NCBI GenBank assembly: GCA_022451235.1
Contig: JAKUOA010000006.1
Location: 1-44,412, forward strand
Source of the DNA: Candidatus Thalassarchaeum sp.
Lineage (GTDB): Archaea; Thermoplasmatota; Poseidoniia; Poseidoniales; Thalassarchaeaceae
Length of the DNA: 44,412 bases
Direction: 5' to 3'
Under the pieces are notes generated by a model. That model saw nothing but the letters and a program-made list of their open reading frames with translations. It was not told where the DNA came from and searched no databases. Position 1 is the first letter of the stretch; every line of letters begins with the position of its first letter. This document shows, piece by piece, positions 32,820-40,611 of this stretch. A program made the translations under genes and the position numbers.

Positions 32820-33757
32820 TGAACCAAGCAACCCGAAGAAGCCGCCAAACAGCCATTCGACTATTTGCTCAAGAGTACATGGATGCTGATTTACCAGAGG
32901 AAGGAGCGGGAGAATATGATCCTTCATTTGTAATTACCAAACTCGGTGCTAAAGTCAACAGAGCCTTGGTTGGAGGAGTAATCGATAGAGTGGAGCGTCG
33001 CGAAACTGAAAGCGGCTCTTTCTACACTGCACATTTGCGAGACCCAACCGGAACTCACCGATTCGAAGTAGCCTCATTCCAACCTGAACTCCATGCTGAT
33101 ATCGAGGAGATTCTCAATCGCTTTGAGAGCGGTGATAGATTCCTCATGTTGTTGGTCGGCAGAGCCCGATGGTTTGAGACCGAGGATGGTGGAATGTTCA
33201 CATCATTTAGAGCAGAAGAATTCAGTATCGTCGACAAAGACCTCTACACTCATTGGTTAGTAGAAGCTTCAGAAGCGACCCTTCGTCGGCTTGATGCTTT
33301 CGAAGCTTCAATGGAATCTGATCTCACCCCCGCAGCTCTCGAATCGGCTGGAGTTCCCAGCGACCTAATTGATGGAATGGTCTTAGCGAGAGGCCATTAT
33401 GGCGAATTCGATACAGAGAATTACCGAGTAGGAATTCTACAATCGCTCTCGATGGCAACTGGTTCTGATGTGATTATTGAAGCACCATCCCCTCAACCAA
33501 CCTTGGAACAAGCTACTGAACCCACTGAGGAAGTAGCTCAGGCCCCCGCGCCGACCGGTGATGTGTCAGAGGTTTTGTTGGAGACGATTCGGATGAAGGA
33601 TGATGGAGGCGGGGTTGATTACGATACACTAGTCCACGCGGCGGTTATGGCAGGTCACAGCCGCGAAGATGCAGAAGATGCTATCGATAATCTGCGGGAT
33701 ATCGAGGGTTCGATTATCGAACCGCGATTCAGTTTCTTCCGACTAACGCCAGAGTAA
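32819..33757 (+). CDS. RPA-associated protein (OB fold plus winged helix)
   Basis: Archaeal RPA genes are usually followed by a partner of the COG3390 group. Here the 312-residue protein has an N-terminal OB fold (VNRALVGGVIDRVERRE, HLRDPTGTHRFEVASF, FLMLLVGRARWFET), a middle helical part (TLRRLDAFEASMES), a Pro/Glu-rich linker near 225-245, and a C-terminal winged-helix-like domain (DYDTLVHAAVMAGHSREDAEDAIDNLRDI). The role is in single-stranded DNA binding with RPA. It starts at the ATG overlapping the RPA stop and ends against the convergent SAP-repeat gene. Confidence 0.85.
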   Translation: MNQATRRSRQTAIRLFAQEYMDADLPEEGAGEYDPSFVITKLGAKVNRALVGGVIDRVERRETESGSFYTAHLRDPTGTHRFEVASFQPELHADIEEILNRFESGDRFLMLLVGRARWFETEDGGMFTSFRAEEFSIVDKDLYTHWLVEASEATLRRLDAFEASMESDLTPAALESAGVPSDLIDGMVLARGHYGEFDTENYRVGILQSLSMATGSDVIIEAPSPQPTLEQATEPTEEVAQAPAPTGDVSEVLLETIRMKDDGGGVDYDTLVHAAVMAGHSREDAEDAIDNLRDIEGSIIEPRFSFFRLTPE

Positions 33758-34738
33758 TCAGCGCAGTCCAGCGATTATTTGCTCAGCCTCGGTCATCTTT
33801 GCCCGAATTCTCGCGATAGCATCAGAATCTCCACTAGCCGCTTTCGGTGCACTTACAGGAGTGGCTCCGGTTTCTTGGAAAGCGACATCTCTAGAGCCCT
33901 TTGCCTCAGCAATCCTACCCGCGACCAATAATAGACGAGTACTGATAGTTTCATCGTCTATAGGCCATCCTCTTCTGATAGCAATTCGAAGGAATAATTC
34001 CTCTTCTTGCTCCGACCATCTTCCGCCATGACTGTTGAGAATTGTTCCAATCATACGTTCAATATCTCGAATCATGCCTGCTAGATTTTGTAAGGATGAA
34101 TCCGAGCTCTTGCCATCGCTCTTAGAGAGCAAATCTACAGCATCTTCAATTTGATGCTGAGAAATAGGTTGCATGAAATCAATAGGATTTTCAGGAACTT
34201 CAATCACAATTACTTCCTCTTCCGGTTCAGGATGTTGTATTTTCTTTACAGTCTGAGTTTGAACATCTGGCAAGCCGTTTCTTCTCAACGAGCGTTTGAT
34301 CTGACCCCACCCACGACCTTGGCTTGCAAGAACTCCAGCAACCCTTCCCATCAGAACGGTTCTAGTTCCGGTCAGTTGCAATTCCAATTTACGACACAAA
34401 GAATGCAATTTGTCACGTTCCATTTCAGCCAAATTCTCCACAGTCAGTCTTCTTGAGTCGTGGTTTAGATGAAGCCATAATCTCTGCCTTCTCTCTTTGT
34501 GGGAGCCAGACGATTTGATTCCAAAGATCTTCAAAGTATCACCTAGCTCTTGGTGTGACATCGCTTGGATTCCTTCCCAACTGAGGTCATGTTCGCTCAT
34601 CACTTGATTTCTGATTAGACGGGCTCGAACGACTTCAACAGATCCATTTTTCTTGAATCCAGCAGCCTCTGCTCGCTCTCGTAATTCCATTAATCGGGCC
34701 CGATATAACTGGTCGAGTAACACCTGATCAACAGACAT
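33758..34738 (-). CDS. Protein with three SAP-like DNA-binding repeats, unknown function
   Basis: The N-terminal 150 residues contain three helix-extended-loop-helix repeats of the SAP type: RLMELRERAEAAGFKKNGSV (ca. 15), ELGDTLKIFGIKSSGSHKER (ca. 65) and KLHSLCRKLELQLTGTRTVL (ca. 110). Each ends in an Arg-Leu-rich second helix. A linker with acidic EEEVIVIEV, a helical middle part (IRDIERMIGTILNSHGG), and a C-terminal coiled helix ending IRAKMTEAEQIIAGL follow. SAP motifs bind DNA or RNA, often at repair or chromatin complexes. The start at 34738 follows GGTGG with 5-base spacing. It is convergent with the RPA pair. No enzyme domain is visible. Confidence 0.65.
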   Translation of the reverse strand: MSVDQVLLDQLYRARLMELRERAEAAGFKKNGSVEVVRARLIRNQVMSEHDLSWEGIQAMSHQELGDTLKIFGIKSSGSHKERRQRLWLHLNHDSRRLTVENLAEMERDKLHSLCRKLELQLTGTRTVLMGRVAGVLASQGRGWGQIKRSLRRNGLPDVQTQTVKKIQHPEPEEEVIVIEVPENPIDFMQPISQHQIEDAVDLLSKSDGKSSDSSLQNLAGMIRDIERMIGTILNSHGGRWSEQEEELFLRIAIRRGWPIDDETISTRLLLVAGRIAEAKGSRDVAFQETGATPVSAPKAASGDSDAIARIRAKMTEAEQIIAGLR

Positions 34739-34838
34739 CATTACCACCGATAAGACTCAAGCGAACTCTTCGCGGTCTTATCGCTTCCCCATTCTTCGAA
34801 CTGTGAATGATGTTTTTTGGGGTCGACAAAAATTGCCG

Positions 34839-35918
34839 TCACTTTTCCAAATCAATCCAAGGTTCCTTTGCTGGCATCAGTCCTTGCCGGGTTCTTTGTT
34901 CCGGTATTGGACTGCTAGCAGTAGCCAACATTCTATCCCAGTCTTTAGTTAATGCAATAACAGAATTCTCCAGACTAGAAAGAGGAACCAATCTCTCTAT
35001 AGAGATGGTCTGCATACCATCATCCGATAGGAACTCTATGCGGATTTCTACATGAACTTCTGTAGTCTCAGTATCTCCTTCAGGGTCGTGAAATACTGTT
35101 TCCATTGTCAAGTCCGAGAACTCCTCTGCCTGTCGCATAATCGCTCCAACTTGCCTGTGTCGAACTAGGATTGCGATTCTATCGAGTTCACTCTCAGATA
35201 ACCCCCCAATCAGATTATTCTGAGTCCACCACACAGTCTCTCCTTCTAATTCAGATACTTGTTGAATCAATTTTCTTGGGAATCCACTGCGTCCGATTAA
35301 AACAACTAGGTCAGCATAGGGTACAGGCAGATACCTATCTCCTTCTCTTTCTTCGGGATCAATCCCTAGGACTGTTCTCCTGCTTGAGCAGTGAATTGAA
35401 TTGAACACCTCTCGAGAAGTAACAAATCCGTCGATATCTCCATTGCGTCGGAGTTTTTCCATCCAGCGAGCAATTTCGTCTTCTGAATCAGGCCTATCTT
35501 CGATTTCATGGATTGAAGCATAAGCCTCGCTGGATAGTAAACGCAATCTTCGACGAGCCCGCTTTAGCTGCCGGCGAATGATTTTATCATCACAGAGAAT
35601 TATCGCACCTGCTGGCTGATACCAAATACGATTTTCACTAACAAAGAACCTAGCCGGTCGCCTTGGAGTCCTTGCTCCCAATACTTGACATCCGGATTCC
35701 AGCAACTTGATTTGTTTACCATGTAGTAACCTTGCAGGCATGGCTAAGAGGTCCAATTCACCTTCTTTCAGCCCCTCAATAGCCTCTTCTAGAGTATTCA
35801 CCGGATTAATTTCCAGTTCTATATTACCAGCCTCTTCTGAAGCCAAAAAATCCTCCAGATTCCTAGAAGATAGACAATGCGGATGGTCTAGTGATGCGAC
35901 TGTTAACTGGTCCTTCAC
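34839..35918 (-). CDS. Degenerate porphobilinogen deaminase (HemC)-like protein
   Basis: From the GTG at 35918 (GAGGTG at 6-base spacing) the product is 359 residues. It follows the HemC order: QLTVASLDHPHCLSSRNLEDFL, EGELDLLAMPARLL at 52-65 where HemC has the DxAVHSxKD strand, RRPARFFVSE at 86-95, GAIILCDDKIIRRQL at 104-118 (compare GTSSLRRQ) and GDIDGFVTSREVF at 160-172. The catalytic Asp of HSMKD is absent, the dipyrromethane-binding Cys of the third domain is not found, and the C-terminal 150 residues do not match HemC. It is therefore probably not a deaminase. A role as a substrate-binding or regulatory protein is inferred. It is divergent from GGPP synthase. Confidence 0.5.
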   Translation of the reverse strand: MKDQLTVASLDHPHCLSSRNLEDFLASEEAGNIELEINPVNTLEEAIEGLKEGELDLLAMPARLLHGKQIKLLESGCQVLGARTPRRPARFFVSENRIWYQPAGAIILCDDKIIRRQLKRARRRLRLLSSEAYASIHEIEDRPDSEDEIARWMEKLRRNGDIDGFVTSREVFNSIHCSSRRTVLGIDPEEREGDRYLPVPYADLVVLIGRSGFPRKLIQQVSELEGETVWWTQNNLIGGLSESELDRIAILVRHRQVGAIMRQAEEFSDLTMETVFHDPEGDTETTEVHVEIRIEFLSDDGMQTISIERLVPLSSLENSVIALTKDWDRMLATASSPIPEQRTRQGLMPAKEPWIDLEK

Positions 35919-36007
35919 AGCGTCCACCTCGGGGGGGGAGCACGCAACGTGCCCATCAGCGCGGCCATACACCCGTTGATATAGGCACCCCCTCACCATT
36001 GAATTGG

Positions 36008-36988
36008 ATGGTATCCCTCAGCAACCGTCAGATGAGTCTAGAGAGGCTCAGAGACCAAGTTGAAGAGTCCTTGGAAAATTTCGTCCAAGACAGATTGACA
36101 AAGAGCGATGCTCCGGCTATGAGCTTGGCTCGTGATATGCTACTTTCAGGAGGTAAAAGATATCGTCCAATCGTAGCCTTGCTAGCCTATCAAGCGGCTG
36201 GTGGCAAGGACTTAGATTCTGTTATGGATTTGGCTCTTGCGAGTGAATTGATACACACAGCGACCCTAATTCACGACGATATCAACGATCAAGCAAAGAC
36301 TCGTCGCGGACTTCCAACTCTGCATTCAGTACACAGCCAATCTCATGGTATAATCGCTGGAGATTATCTCTTCGTACTTGGATTCGGTTTAGGAGGAAAA
36401 TTCGATGCTCGAATTGTCGATCGTATGGCTGAGACTTCAGCTAATATCGCCGCTGGCGAATTATTGCAAATTAAACACATAGCAGACCTAGGCACAACTC
36501 CTGAGGACTACTATGCCATTATCGATGGAAAAACCGCCGGGCCATTCGCCAGCGCCTGCTCTTGTGCAGCAATGCAGGCAGACGCTGAGGAGAAAATTGT
36601 GGACACCCTCGATGAGTTTGGATGGGAAGTTGGAAGAGCCTTCCAATTGGTCGATGATTTGCTCGACTTAACCGGCGACCCATCGATGGGTAAACCAAGA
36701 GGTACAGACGTTCATGAAGGTAAGATGACGTTACCAATCATCCATGCTCTTACCATGCTACATGGAGTAGAGCGGGAACAACTTGCAGACGTTCTACAAA
36801 ACTTCAGCGATGACAGATGGGGAGAACTAACGGAATTACTTGAGAGTGCAGGTTCATTTGAATATGCTAAGCAATTAATTCAGAATCATATCGATCGAGC
36901 TCAAGAAAGCCTCGAGTCTTTACCAGATTCAGATGCGAAATCCTTGATGATTGAGATTGCAAAACTCTCTCGCGGCCGACGTACCTGA
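36008..36988 (+). CDS. Geranylgeranyl diphosphate synthase (polyprenyl synthase)
   Basis: The 326-residue protein has both aspartate-rich motifs of trans-isoprenyl diphosphate synthases: HDDINDQAKTRRG (first, DDxxD) and VDDLLDLTGD (second), with GGKRYRP for pyrophosphate binding and the GKTAGPFASA and KMTLPIIHAL segments. It builds geranylgeranyl diphosphate for archaeal ether lipids. Gly/Thr residues before the first Asp motif (HTATLIHDD) do not block chain length, consistent with C20. The start is the ATG at 36008; an ATG 24 codons... eight residues later is also possible, and neither has a clear ribosome binding site. The lipid reductase follows in the same direction. Confidence 0.93.
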   Translation: MVSLSNRQMSLERLRDQVEESLENFVQDRLTKSDAPAMSLARDMLLSGGKRYRPIVALLAYQAAGGKDLDSVMDLALASELIHTATLIHDDINDQAKTRRGLPTLHSVHSQSHGIIAGDYLFVLGFGLGGKFDARIVDRMAETSANIAAGELLQIKHIADLGTTPEDYYAIIDGKTAGPFASACSCAAMQADAEEKIVDTLDEFGWEVGRAFQLVDDLLDLTGDPSMGKPRGTDVHEGKMTLPIIHALTMLHGVEREQLADVLQNFSDDRWGELTELLESAGSFEYAKQLIQNHIDRAQESLESLPDSDAKSLMIEIAKLSRGRRT

Positions 36989-37021
36989 GGTGGCCAAACA
37001 ACGCGATGAGCGGTGATTTCC

Positions 37022-38122
37022 ATGGTCGAAAGAACTGATTGGGATGTTATTGTAATCGGAGGTGGGCCTGCCGGCTCTACCGTCGCTCGTTATGTTGCAG
37101 AGGGTGGAAAAGACGTCTTAGTCATCGATGGTAGAGATTCCATAGGTAGTCCTCTTCAATGCGGAGAACTAGTTCCAAGTAATGAGGAAATGAAGCGATT
37201 ATGTCCAAATGTTCCTGAGGTTGATGACCTACTTCAAACCCCTCAACATGCGATATCTATGACGACTTCACAAATGCATTTGGTACCTCCATCTGGCAGA
37301 CCACTTTGCTACCCCTTTGAAGGTCTAATGTTAGACCGAGTTGCCCACGATGAGTGGCTTGTAGATTTAGCAAAATCGAAGGGCGCGAATTACCTAACCG
37401 GTGCTAGGGTTGAATCGGTGGACGGAGAAAAAGTAAGCCTTCGAGACGGACGTAAATTTACTGCTAGAATTATTGTCGGTGCAGGTGGGCATAATGATCC
37501 ATTGCGCCGTAGTTATTGGGACGAATCAAGCCTCAAAATCCCAATAAAATTCGTTCTGATGGACGGTGACTTTGGAGATGCTGTAGAACTGCACTTTGGT
37601 TCTATGGCGCCTGGCGGATACGCCTGGATGTTTCCAAAGCAAGGAGGAGCAAATATCGGTGTTGGTATTCAGAATAAATTTGCCAAAGGGCGCTCATTGA
37701 ATCTGTTTGCAGACGAGTTCATACAACGTTATGGTGATGCAGTAACTTTCGCAGGAGCAGGTTCGCTTCCGATGTCAGGAACCATCGATTGTTTTGTCAA
37801 AGAAAATCATCTTCTTGTTGGAGATGCCGCCGGCATGGTCCTGCCGTCGAATGGCGCCGGAATTACCATTGCAATGATTGGAGGAAGAATCGCTGGTCAG
37901 ACGATTGTCTCTCACCTAGAAAACGAAACTTCGCTACATGAATATGAACTAGAATGGAAGAGGCAGATGGGTTCAGTGATGCGAAATTCAAAATTATCCT
38001 TCAAGATTGGAAGTTGGATTATGAGACTTCCAGATTGGATTCTCAATCTTGCTTTCAATCCCCTAACGAAGCCCTTTGTTTGGCGCTTTGTTACCTGTAG
38101 AAAACCATTCATTATTTTCTGA
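37022..38122 (+). CDS. Geranylgeranyl reductase-family flavoprotein
   Basis: The N-terminus has the FAD-binding Rossmann motif VIVIGGGPAGSTVARYVAEGG, followed by SIGSPLQCGELVP, VGAGGHNDPLRR, PGGYAWMFPKQGGANIGVG and LLVGDAAGMVLPSNGAGI with the second FAD motif. It should saturate the double bonds of geranylgeranyl chains in archaeal lipids, fitting its position 33 bases after GGPP synthase. The 366-residue length is normal. GGTGA at 37012-37016 precedes the ATG at 37022. The C-terminus is hydrophobic and Trp/Phe rich, suggesting membrane association. Other family members act on quinones or chlorophyll, so the substrate is inferred from context. Confidence 0.9.
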   Translation: MVERTDWDVIVIGGGPAGSTVARYVAEGGKDVLVIDGRDSIGSPLQCGELVPSNEEMKRLCPNVPEVDDLLQTPQHAISMTTSQMHLVPPSGRPLCYPFEGLMLDRVAHDEWLVDLAKSKGANYLTGARVESVDGEKVSLRDGRKFTARIIVGAGGHNDPLRRSYWDESSLKIPIKFVLMDGDFGDAVELHFGSMAPGGYAWMFPKQGGANIGVGIQNKFAKGRSLNLFADEFIQRYGDAVTFAGAGSLPMSGTIDCFVKENHLLVGDAAGMVLPSNGAGITIAMIGGRIAGQTIVSHLENETSLHEYELEWKRQMGSVMRNSKLSFKIGSWIMRLPDWILNLAFNPLTKPFVWRFVTCRKPFIIF

Positions 38123-38181
38123 ATTGCGTGATTTCCATCCGCTAAATTCACGAGTATAAGACACTAGTATATATGCGGTGA

Positions 38182-38319
38182 ATGAAAGAAGATACATTTC
38201 TTGATAACCCATACTCCAATCGGCAAGGTATGAACCCAAGAACAGTACTTGTGATGTTGATTGTTAGCTATGCCTCGTTTGCGGTTACCGCAATGACAAT
38301 TACACCACTAATTAGCTAA
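38182..38319 (+). CDS. Very small single-pass membrane protein
   Basis: The 45-residue protein starts at the ATG at 38182 with GGTG just upstream. It has a polar N-terminus (MKEDTFLDNPYSNRQG) and one hydrophobic helix (TVLVMLIVSYASFAVTAMTI). A TATA-like sequence (tagtatatatg) lies only 15 bases before the ATG, so transcription from that box would favour the in-frame ATG at 38230 (29 residues), whereas CGAGTATA at 38152 suits the longer form. No family recognised. Confidence 0.45.
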   Translation: MKEDTFLDNPYSNRQGMNPRTVLVMLIVSYASFAVTAMTITPLIS

Positions 38320-38349
38320 ACACAAAAACGCGACACGGAAGTAACAAAG

Positions 38350-38541
38350 ATGTTTTTCAAAACTCTATTTGCAATGTTTGTCTCCGGATACATTTCATTC
38401 GGAGTTTCGATGATGGCAACGGGAGGATTTCCACGATCGGATTTTATGACAATTTTCCTATCCTTTTCGGTTATCTTCTTGCTGAGCTTCTCGATGGTAT
38501 CATCTATTCTCACTCCACGTCCGAATCGGCTCTTCGCGTAG
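38350..38541 (+). CDS. Small two-helix membrane protein
   Basis: The 63-residue protein has two hydrophobic helices (TLFAMFVSGYISFGVSMMA and MTIFLSFSVIFLLSFSMVSSI) joined by a short loop GGFPRSDF, and a basic end. It lies 30 bases after the even smaller membrane protein gene. No family recognised. The opposite strand is also open here but encodes a charged, non-membrane sequence and is less convincing. Confidence 0.5.
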   Translation: MFFKTLFAMFVSGYISFGVSMMATGGFPRSDFMTIFLSFSVIFLLSFSMVSSILTPRPNRLFA

Positions 38542-38555
38542 AGAAATATTCTACC

Positions 38556-38720
38556 TTAAATTACGCCAGAACGATTCAATTCTAACAATACAATTACTAC
38601 GCAAATTATGCTGATAACTATCCCAATCGGCCCTCTCTTAATCTTTGAAGAGGGTCTGAATCCAAGGATTGGTTCAGTACTGTCCGCAAGGTCCTCTTCG
38701 ATTTCACCGATTGACTTCAT
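38556..38720 (-). CDS. Small tail-anchored protein
   Basis: The 54-residue reading frame runs from the ATG at 38720 to a TAA at 38556. It has an acidic N-terminus (MKSIGEIEEDLADSTEPIL), a basic middle (SSKIKRG), and a hydrophobic C-terminal helix (PIGIVISIICVVIVLLEL). This is the typical design of a small tail-anchored protein. AT-rich TATA-like stretches lie at 38740-38765 in the region it shares with the next divergent gene. No family recognised. Confidence 0.5.
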   Translation of the reverse strand: MKSIGEIEEDLADSTEPILGFRPSSKIKRGPIGIVISIICVVIVLLELNRSGVI

Positions 38721-38848
38721 GATAATTTCGTGAAGTCCTCACTTTATGATATATGCCTAATATACCGTATCAAAGGGTCCCGATGATGATGTGTGTCTCG
38801 ATTCCGGTTCCCCCAATGATTAAAATTTGAGCCTATTTCGACAAAGGT

Positions 38849-39136
38849 ATGTATTACAGGATTACCAAAGCAACAGTACAATCGGATAAGTTTGAGGAAG
38901 CAATGTCAACAATGGAGTCGATGAGAGAAAGTATCGGCAAAATTAACGGCCTTGTAAGCAGCAATCTAGTACGAATAAGTGAAACAGAAATGATAGGAGT
39001 TGCGGCTTATGAAAGTAAGGAGCACTTAGAAGCATCACAAAAAGAATTCAGTGAGCTTATGGCGAACATGATGCCATACATGGCAGGAGCGCCTGAGGTA
39101 TCTTTTGGAGAAGGAATATTTTCCTTCAACTCTTGA
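38849..39136 (+). CDS. Antibiotic biosynthesis monooxygenase-like dimeric alpha/beta-barrel protein
   Basis: The 95-residue protein begins with a strand (YYRITKATVQSDKFEEA), then a helix containing MESMRESIGKINGL, two strands (VSSNLVRISETEMIGVAAYES) and a helix, as in the ABM/Dabb ferredoxin-like fold. Such proteins are small dimeric oxygenases or heme or quinone modifiers, or only binding proteins; no catalytic residue can be named. A TTAAAATT box about 25-30 bases before the ATG and the lack of a spaced ribosome binding site point to a leaderless message. Confidence 0.65.
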   Translation: MYYRITKATVQSDKFEEAMSTMESMRESIGKINGLVSSNLVRISETEMIGVAAYESKEHLEASQKEFSELMANMMPYMAGAPEVSFGEGIFSFNS

Positions 39137-39163
39137 GTAATTTTCTATTCCTCATGTGTAAGA

Positions 39164-39184
39164 AATACTAAACACTCGAGTATT
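39164..39184 (+). promoter_or_regulatory. Inverted repeat with central palindrome ahead of the His-rich lipoprotein
   Basis: AATACT (39164-39169) and AGTATT (39179-39184) flank the perfect 8-bp palindrome ACTCGAGT (39174-39181). The site ends 11 bases before the start codon of the lipoprotein gene, overlapping the expected TATA position. It could be an operator for a metal-responsive regulator (inference). Confidence 0.4.
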
Positions 39185-39195
39185 GACCAAAGGAT

Positions 39196-39420
39196 ATGAG
39201 TCGACTAAAATCGATGATTATTGTGTTGCTAATGCTAACATCCGCTGTTGCTGGATGCGTTGATAGAGACAATCATCCAGACCATCACGACAATGAGCCC
39301 GGCCTTCATCACCACGGCGATGAAGATTATCATCATCAGCATGAGGAGAACAATACGGCAGAACATGCTGAATCCGATAGACACCATTGTCATGATGATC
39401 AGGACGATGAATGCTGGTAG
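39196..39420 (+). CDS. Histidine-rich lipoprotein, probable metal-binding
   Basis: The 74-residue product has a signal peptide with lipobox VAGC (Cys21). The 54-residue mature part contains 13 His and 18 Asp/Glu, with clusters such as LHHHGDEDYHHQH and RHHCHDD, and two further Cys. Such sequences bind zinc, copper or nickel at the cell surface, as in periplasmic metal traps. No transporter genes are next to it. AAAGGAT directly before the ATG may act as a ribosome binding site. It is unusually short, so little more than a disordered metal-binding tail is anchored in the membrane. Confidence 0.7.
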   Translation: MSRLKSMIIVLLMLTSAVAGCVDRDNHPDHHDNEPGLHHHGDEDYHHQHEENNTAEHAESDRHHCHDDQDDECW

Positions 39421-39529
39421 ACTGCCCATATTGACAGATATGTAACAATGTAACCGTTGTATTGCTACCCATCAACTACGCTAGGGTGCCTTACGAATGC
39501 ATCATAAAGCGGCCCCCATAATTACGTCC

Positions 39530-39739
39530 ATGGACTTAACGACACTTGATTACATTCGGATTTCGATTGGCGTAGTCATACTCCTGTATGTGGCAAATTG
39601 CTTGGTCAATCAGAAAGTATGGATTCGTAAGACGTTTTCATGGGGGGCGAGAGAGGAGTATCCCAAGATTTTCCAGATGAACATTATTGGAGGATCATTG
39701 ATTGGATTATTTTTGGTTTCGAGCCCCTTCCTGTTCTGA
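39530..39739 (+). CDS. Small two-helix membrane protein
   Basis: From the ATG at 39530 the protein is 69 residues; a longer start at 39497 adds eleven residues (MHHKAAPIITS). It has a helix IRISIGVVILLYVANCLV, a basic-aromatic loop with KVWIRKTFSWGAREEYPKIF, and a second helix GGSLIGLFLVSSPFLF. No family recognised. It ends 13 bases before the convergent methyltransferase gene. Confidence 0.5.
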   Translation: MDLTTLDYIRISIGVVILLYVANCLVNQKVWIRKTFSWGAREEYPKIFQMNIIGGSLIGLFLVSSPFLF

Positions 39740-39752
39740 AATATCTCCTAGT

Positions 39753-40550
39753 CTATGATTCAGGCTTTGTTCCTTCCCAAATGGTCGCCATTCCGGGAAA
39801 CACGACCTTAGCGGCGACATTTTCGAACCCTACATCTTCCATCATTCGGACATAATCACGAGTAGTTCCGAATGTTACGTAAGTCTTGGTTAACCATTTC
39901 CAAGGATGGTCCTTCACTCCACAAATAATCCGTGCGTAAGCTCCTACCCAAACCCTCATCCAAAGCCAGCCAAGGACTCCATGGATCCGATTCATCTTAG
40001 CGGGATCGACAATCACCACTTTAGCACCAGGTTTCAACACTCGAAGTACCTCACCCAGACCAGCCCTCTTGTCATACCAATCTCTGAATGAGAAAAGAGA
40101 ACATGCACCATCGAAGCAATTGTCTTCGAAGGGCAATTCCTCGGCTTTTCCTTGAACGAATTCAACCTCTGAGTCGCCTCGTTCTTGCCGTTTTGAATTG
40201 ACTCTTGGCTTGGCTGCCTCAAGCATCAAAGCGCTAGGGTCTAGGCAGACTAAGTCGACTCCAGAAACATCCTCAGCAAAGCTACCTGGTCCACATCCGA
40301 CTTCGAGAATTTTGGCATCTTCACTTGGCAACCTTGCTCTTACCATACGTCTCCATTTGTCGACTTGACCGATGGTTGCGAAGCGGTTTATTCGGTCGTA
40401 AACAGGGATGGTTGCTTCTAGGTTTAGAATCAACTCGTCCCAGTCCTCAGAGCCGATGGTTTCGTGGTCCACGAATGGCGGGGGATGCGGACCTATATTT
40501 GGTTGGTTTGGGGAGCGGTGCCTCCAAGTATCGGGTGACTCATTTCTCAA
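39753..40550 (-). CDS. SAM-dependent methyltransferase (UbiE/MenG-like)
   Basis: The class I methyltransferase core is clear: motif I ILEVGCGPGSFAEDV, the acidic LVCLDPSALML, a GKAEELPFEDNCFDGACSLFSFRDW motif resembling the post-motif of UbiE/COQ5, and LRVLKPGAKVVIVDPAK. C-terminal residues around YVRMMEDVGFENVAAK complete the fold. A C-methylation step in quinone synthesis is the best-fitting role, but small-molecule methyltransferases of this type are diverse. The start is uncertain: a TTG at 40550 gives 265 residues, and an in-frame GTG 26 codons later gives a shorter form. It is divergent from the ATPase operon. Confidence 0.8.
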   Translation of the reverse strand: MRNESPDTWRHRSPNQPNIGPHPPPFVDHETIGSEDWDELILNLEATIPVYDRINRFATIGQVDKWRRMVRARLPSEDAKILEVGCGPGSFAEDVSGVDLVCLDPSALMLEAAKPRVNSKRQERGDSEVEFVQGKAEELPFEDNCFDGACSLFSFRDWYDKRAGLGEVLRVLKPGAKVVIVDPAKMNRIHGVLGWLWMRVWVGAYARIICGVKDHPWKWLTKTYVTFGTTRDYVRMMEDVGFENVAAKVVFPGMATIWEGTKPES

Positions 40551-40567
40551 GTATCGAAGGTTAGCAT

Positions 40568-40575
40568 GATATACC
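40568..40575 (+). promoter_or_regulatory. Putative TATA box for the A/V-type ATPase operon
   Basis: GATATACC lies 37-44 bases before the subunit H start codon. With a 25-base spacing, transcription would begin near 40597-40600, leaving a short leader that still contains the GGTGA ribosome binding site. The box is nearly symmetric and could also serve the divergent methyltransferase. Confidence 0.35.
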
Positions 40576-40611
40576 CATTTCCGGTCGCTGGCCTCACCAA
40601 AGGTGAAACAA

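Noticed and set aside
38316-38513. 65-residue charged frame on the - strand opposite the two-helix protein
   Set aside because: The + strand frame has two clear membrane helices; the minus frame has no recognisable feature.
39218-39475. 85-residue His-rich frame on the - strand opposite the His-rich lipoprotein
   Set aside because: CAT/CAC and GAT repeats read as His, Asp or Met on both strands; only the + frame has a signal peptide and lipobox.
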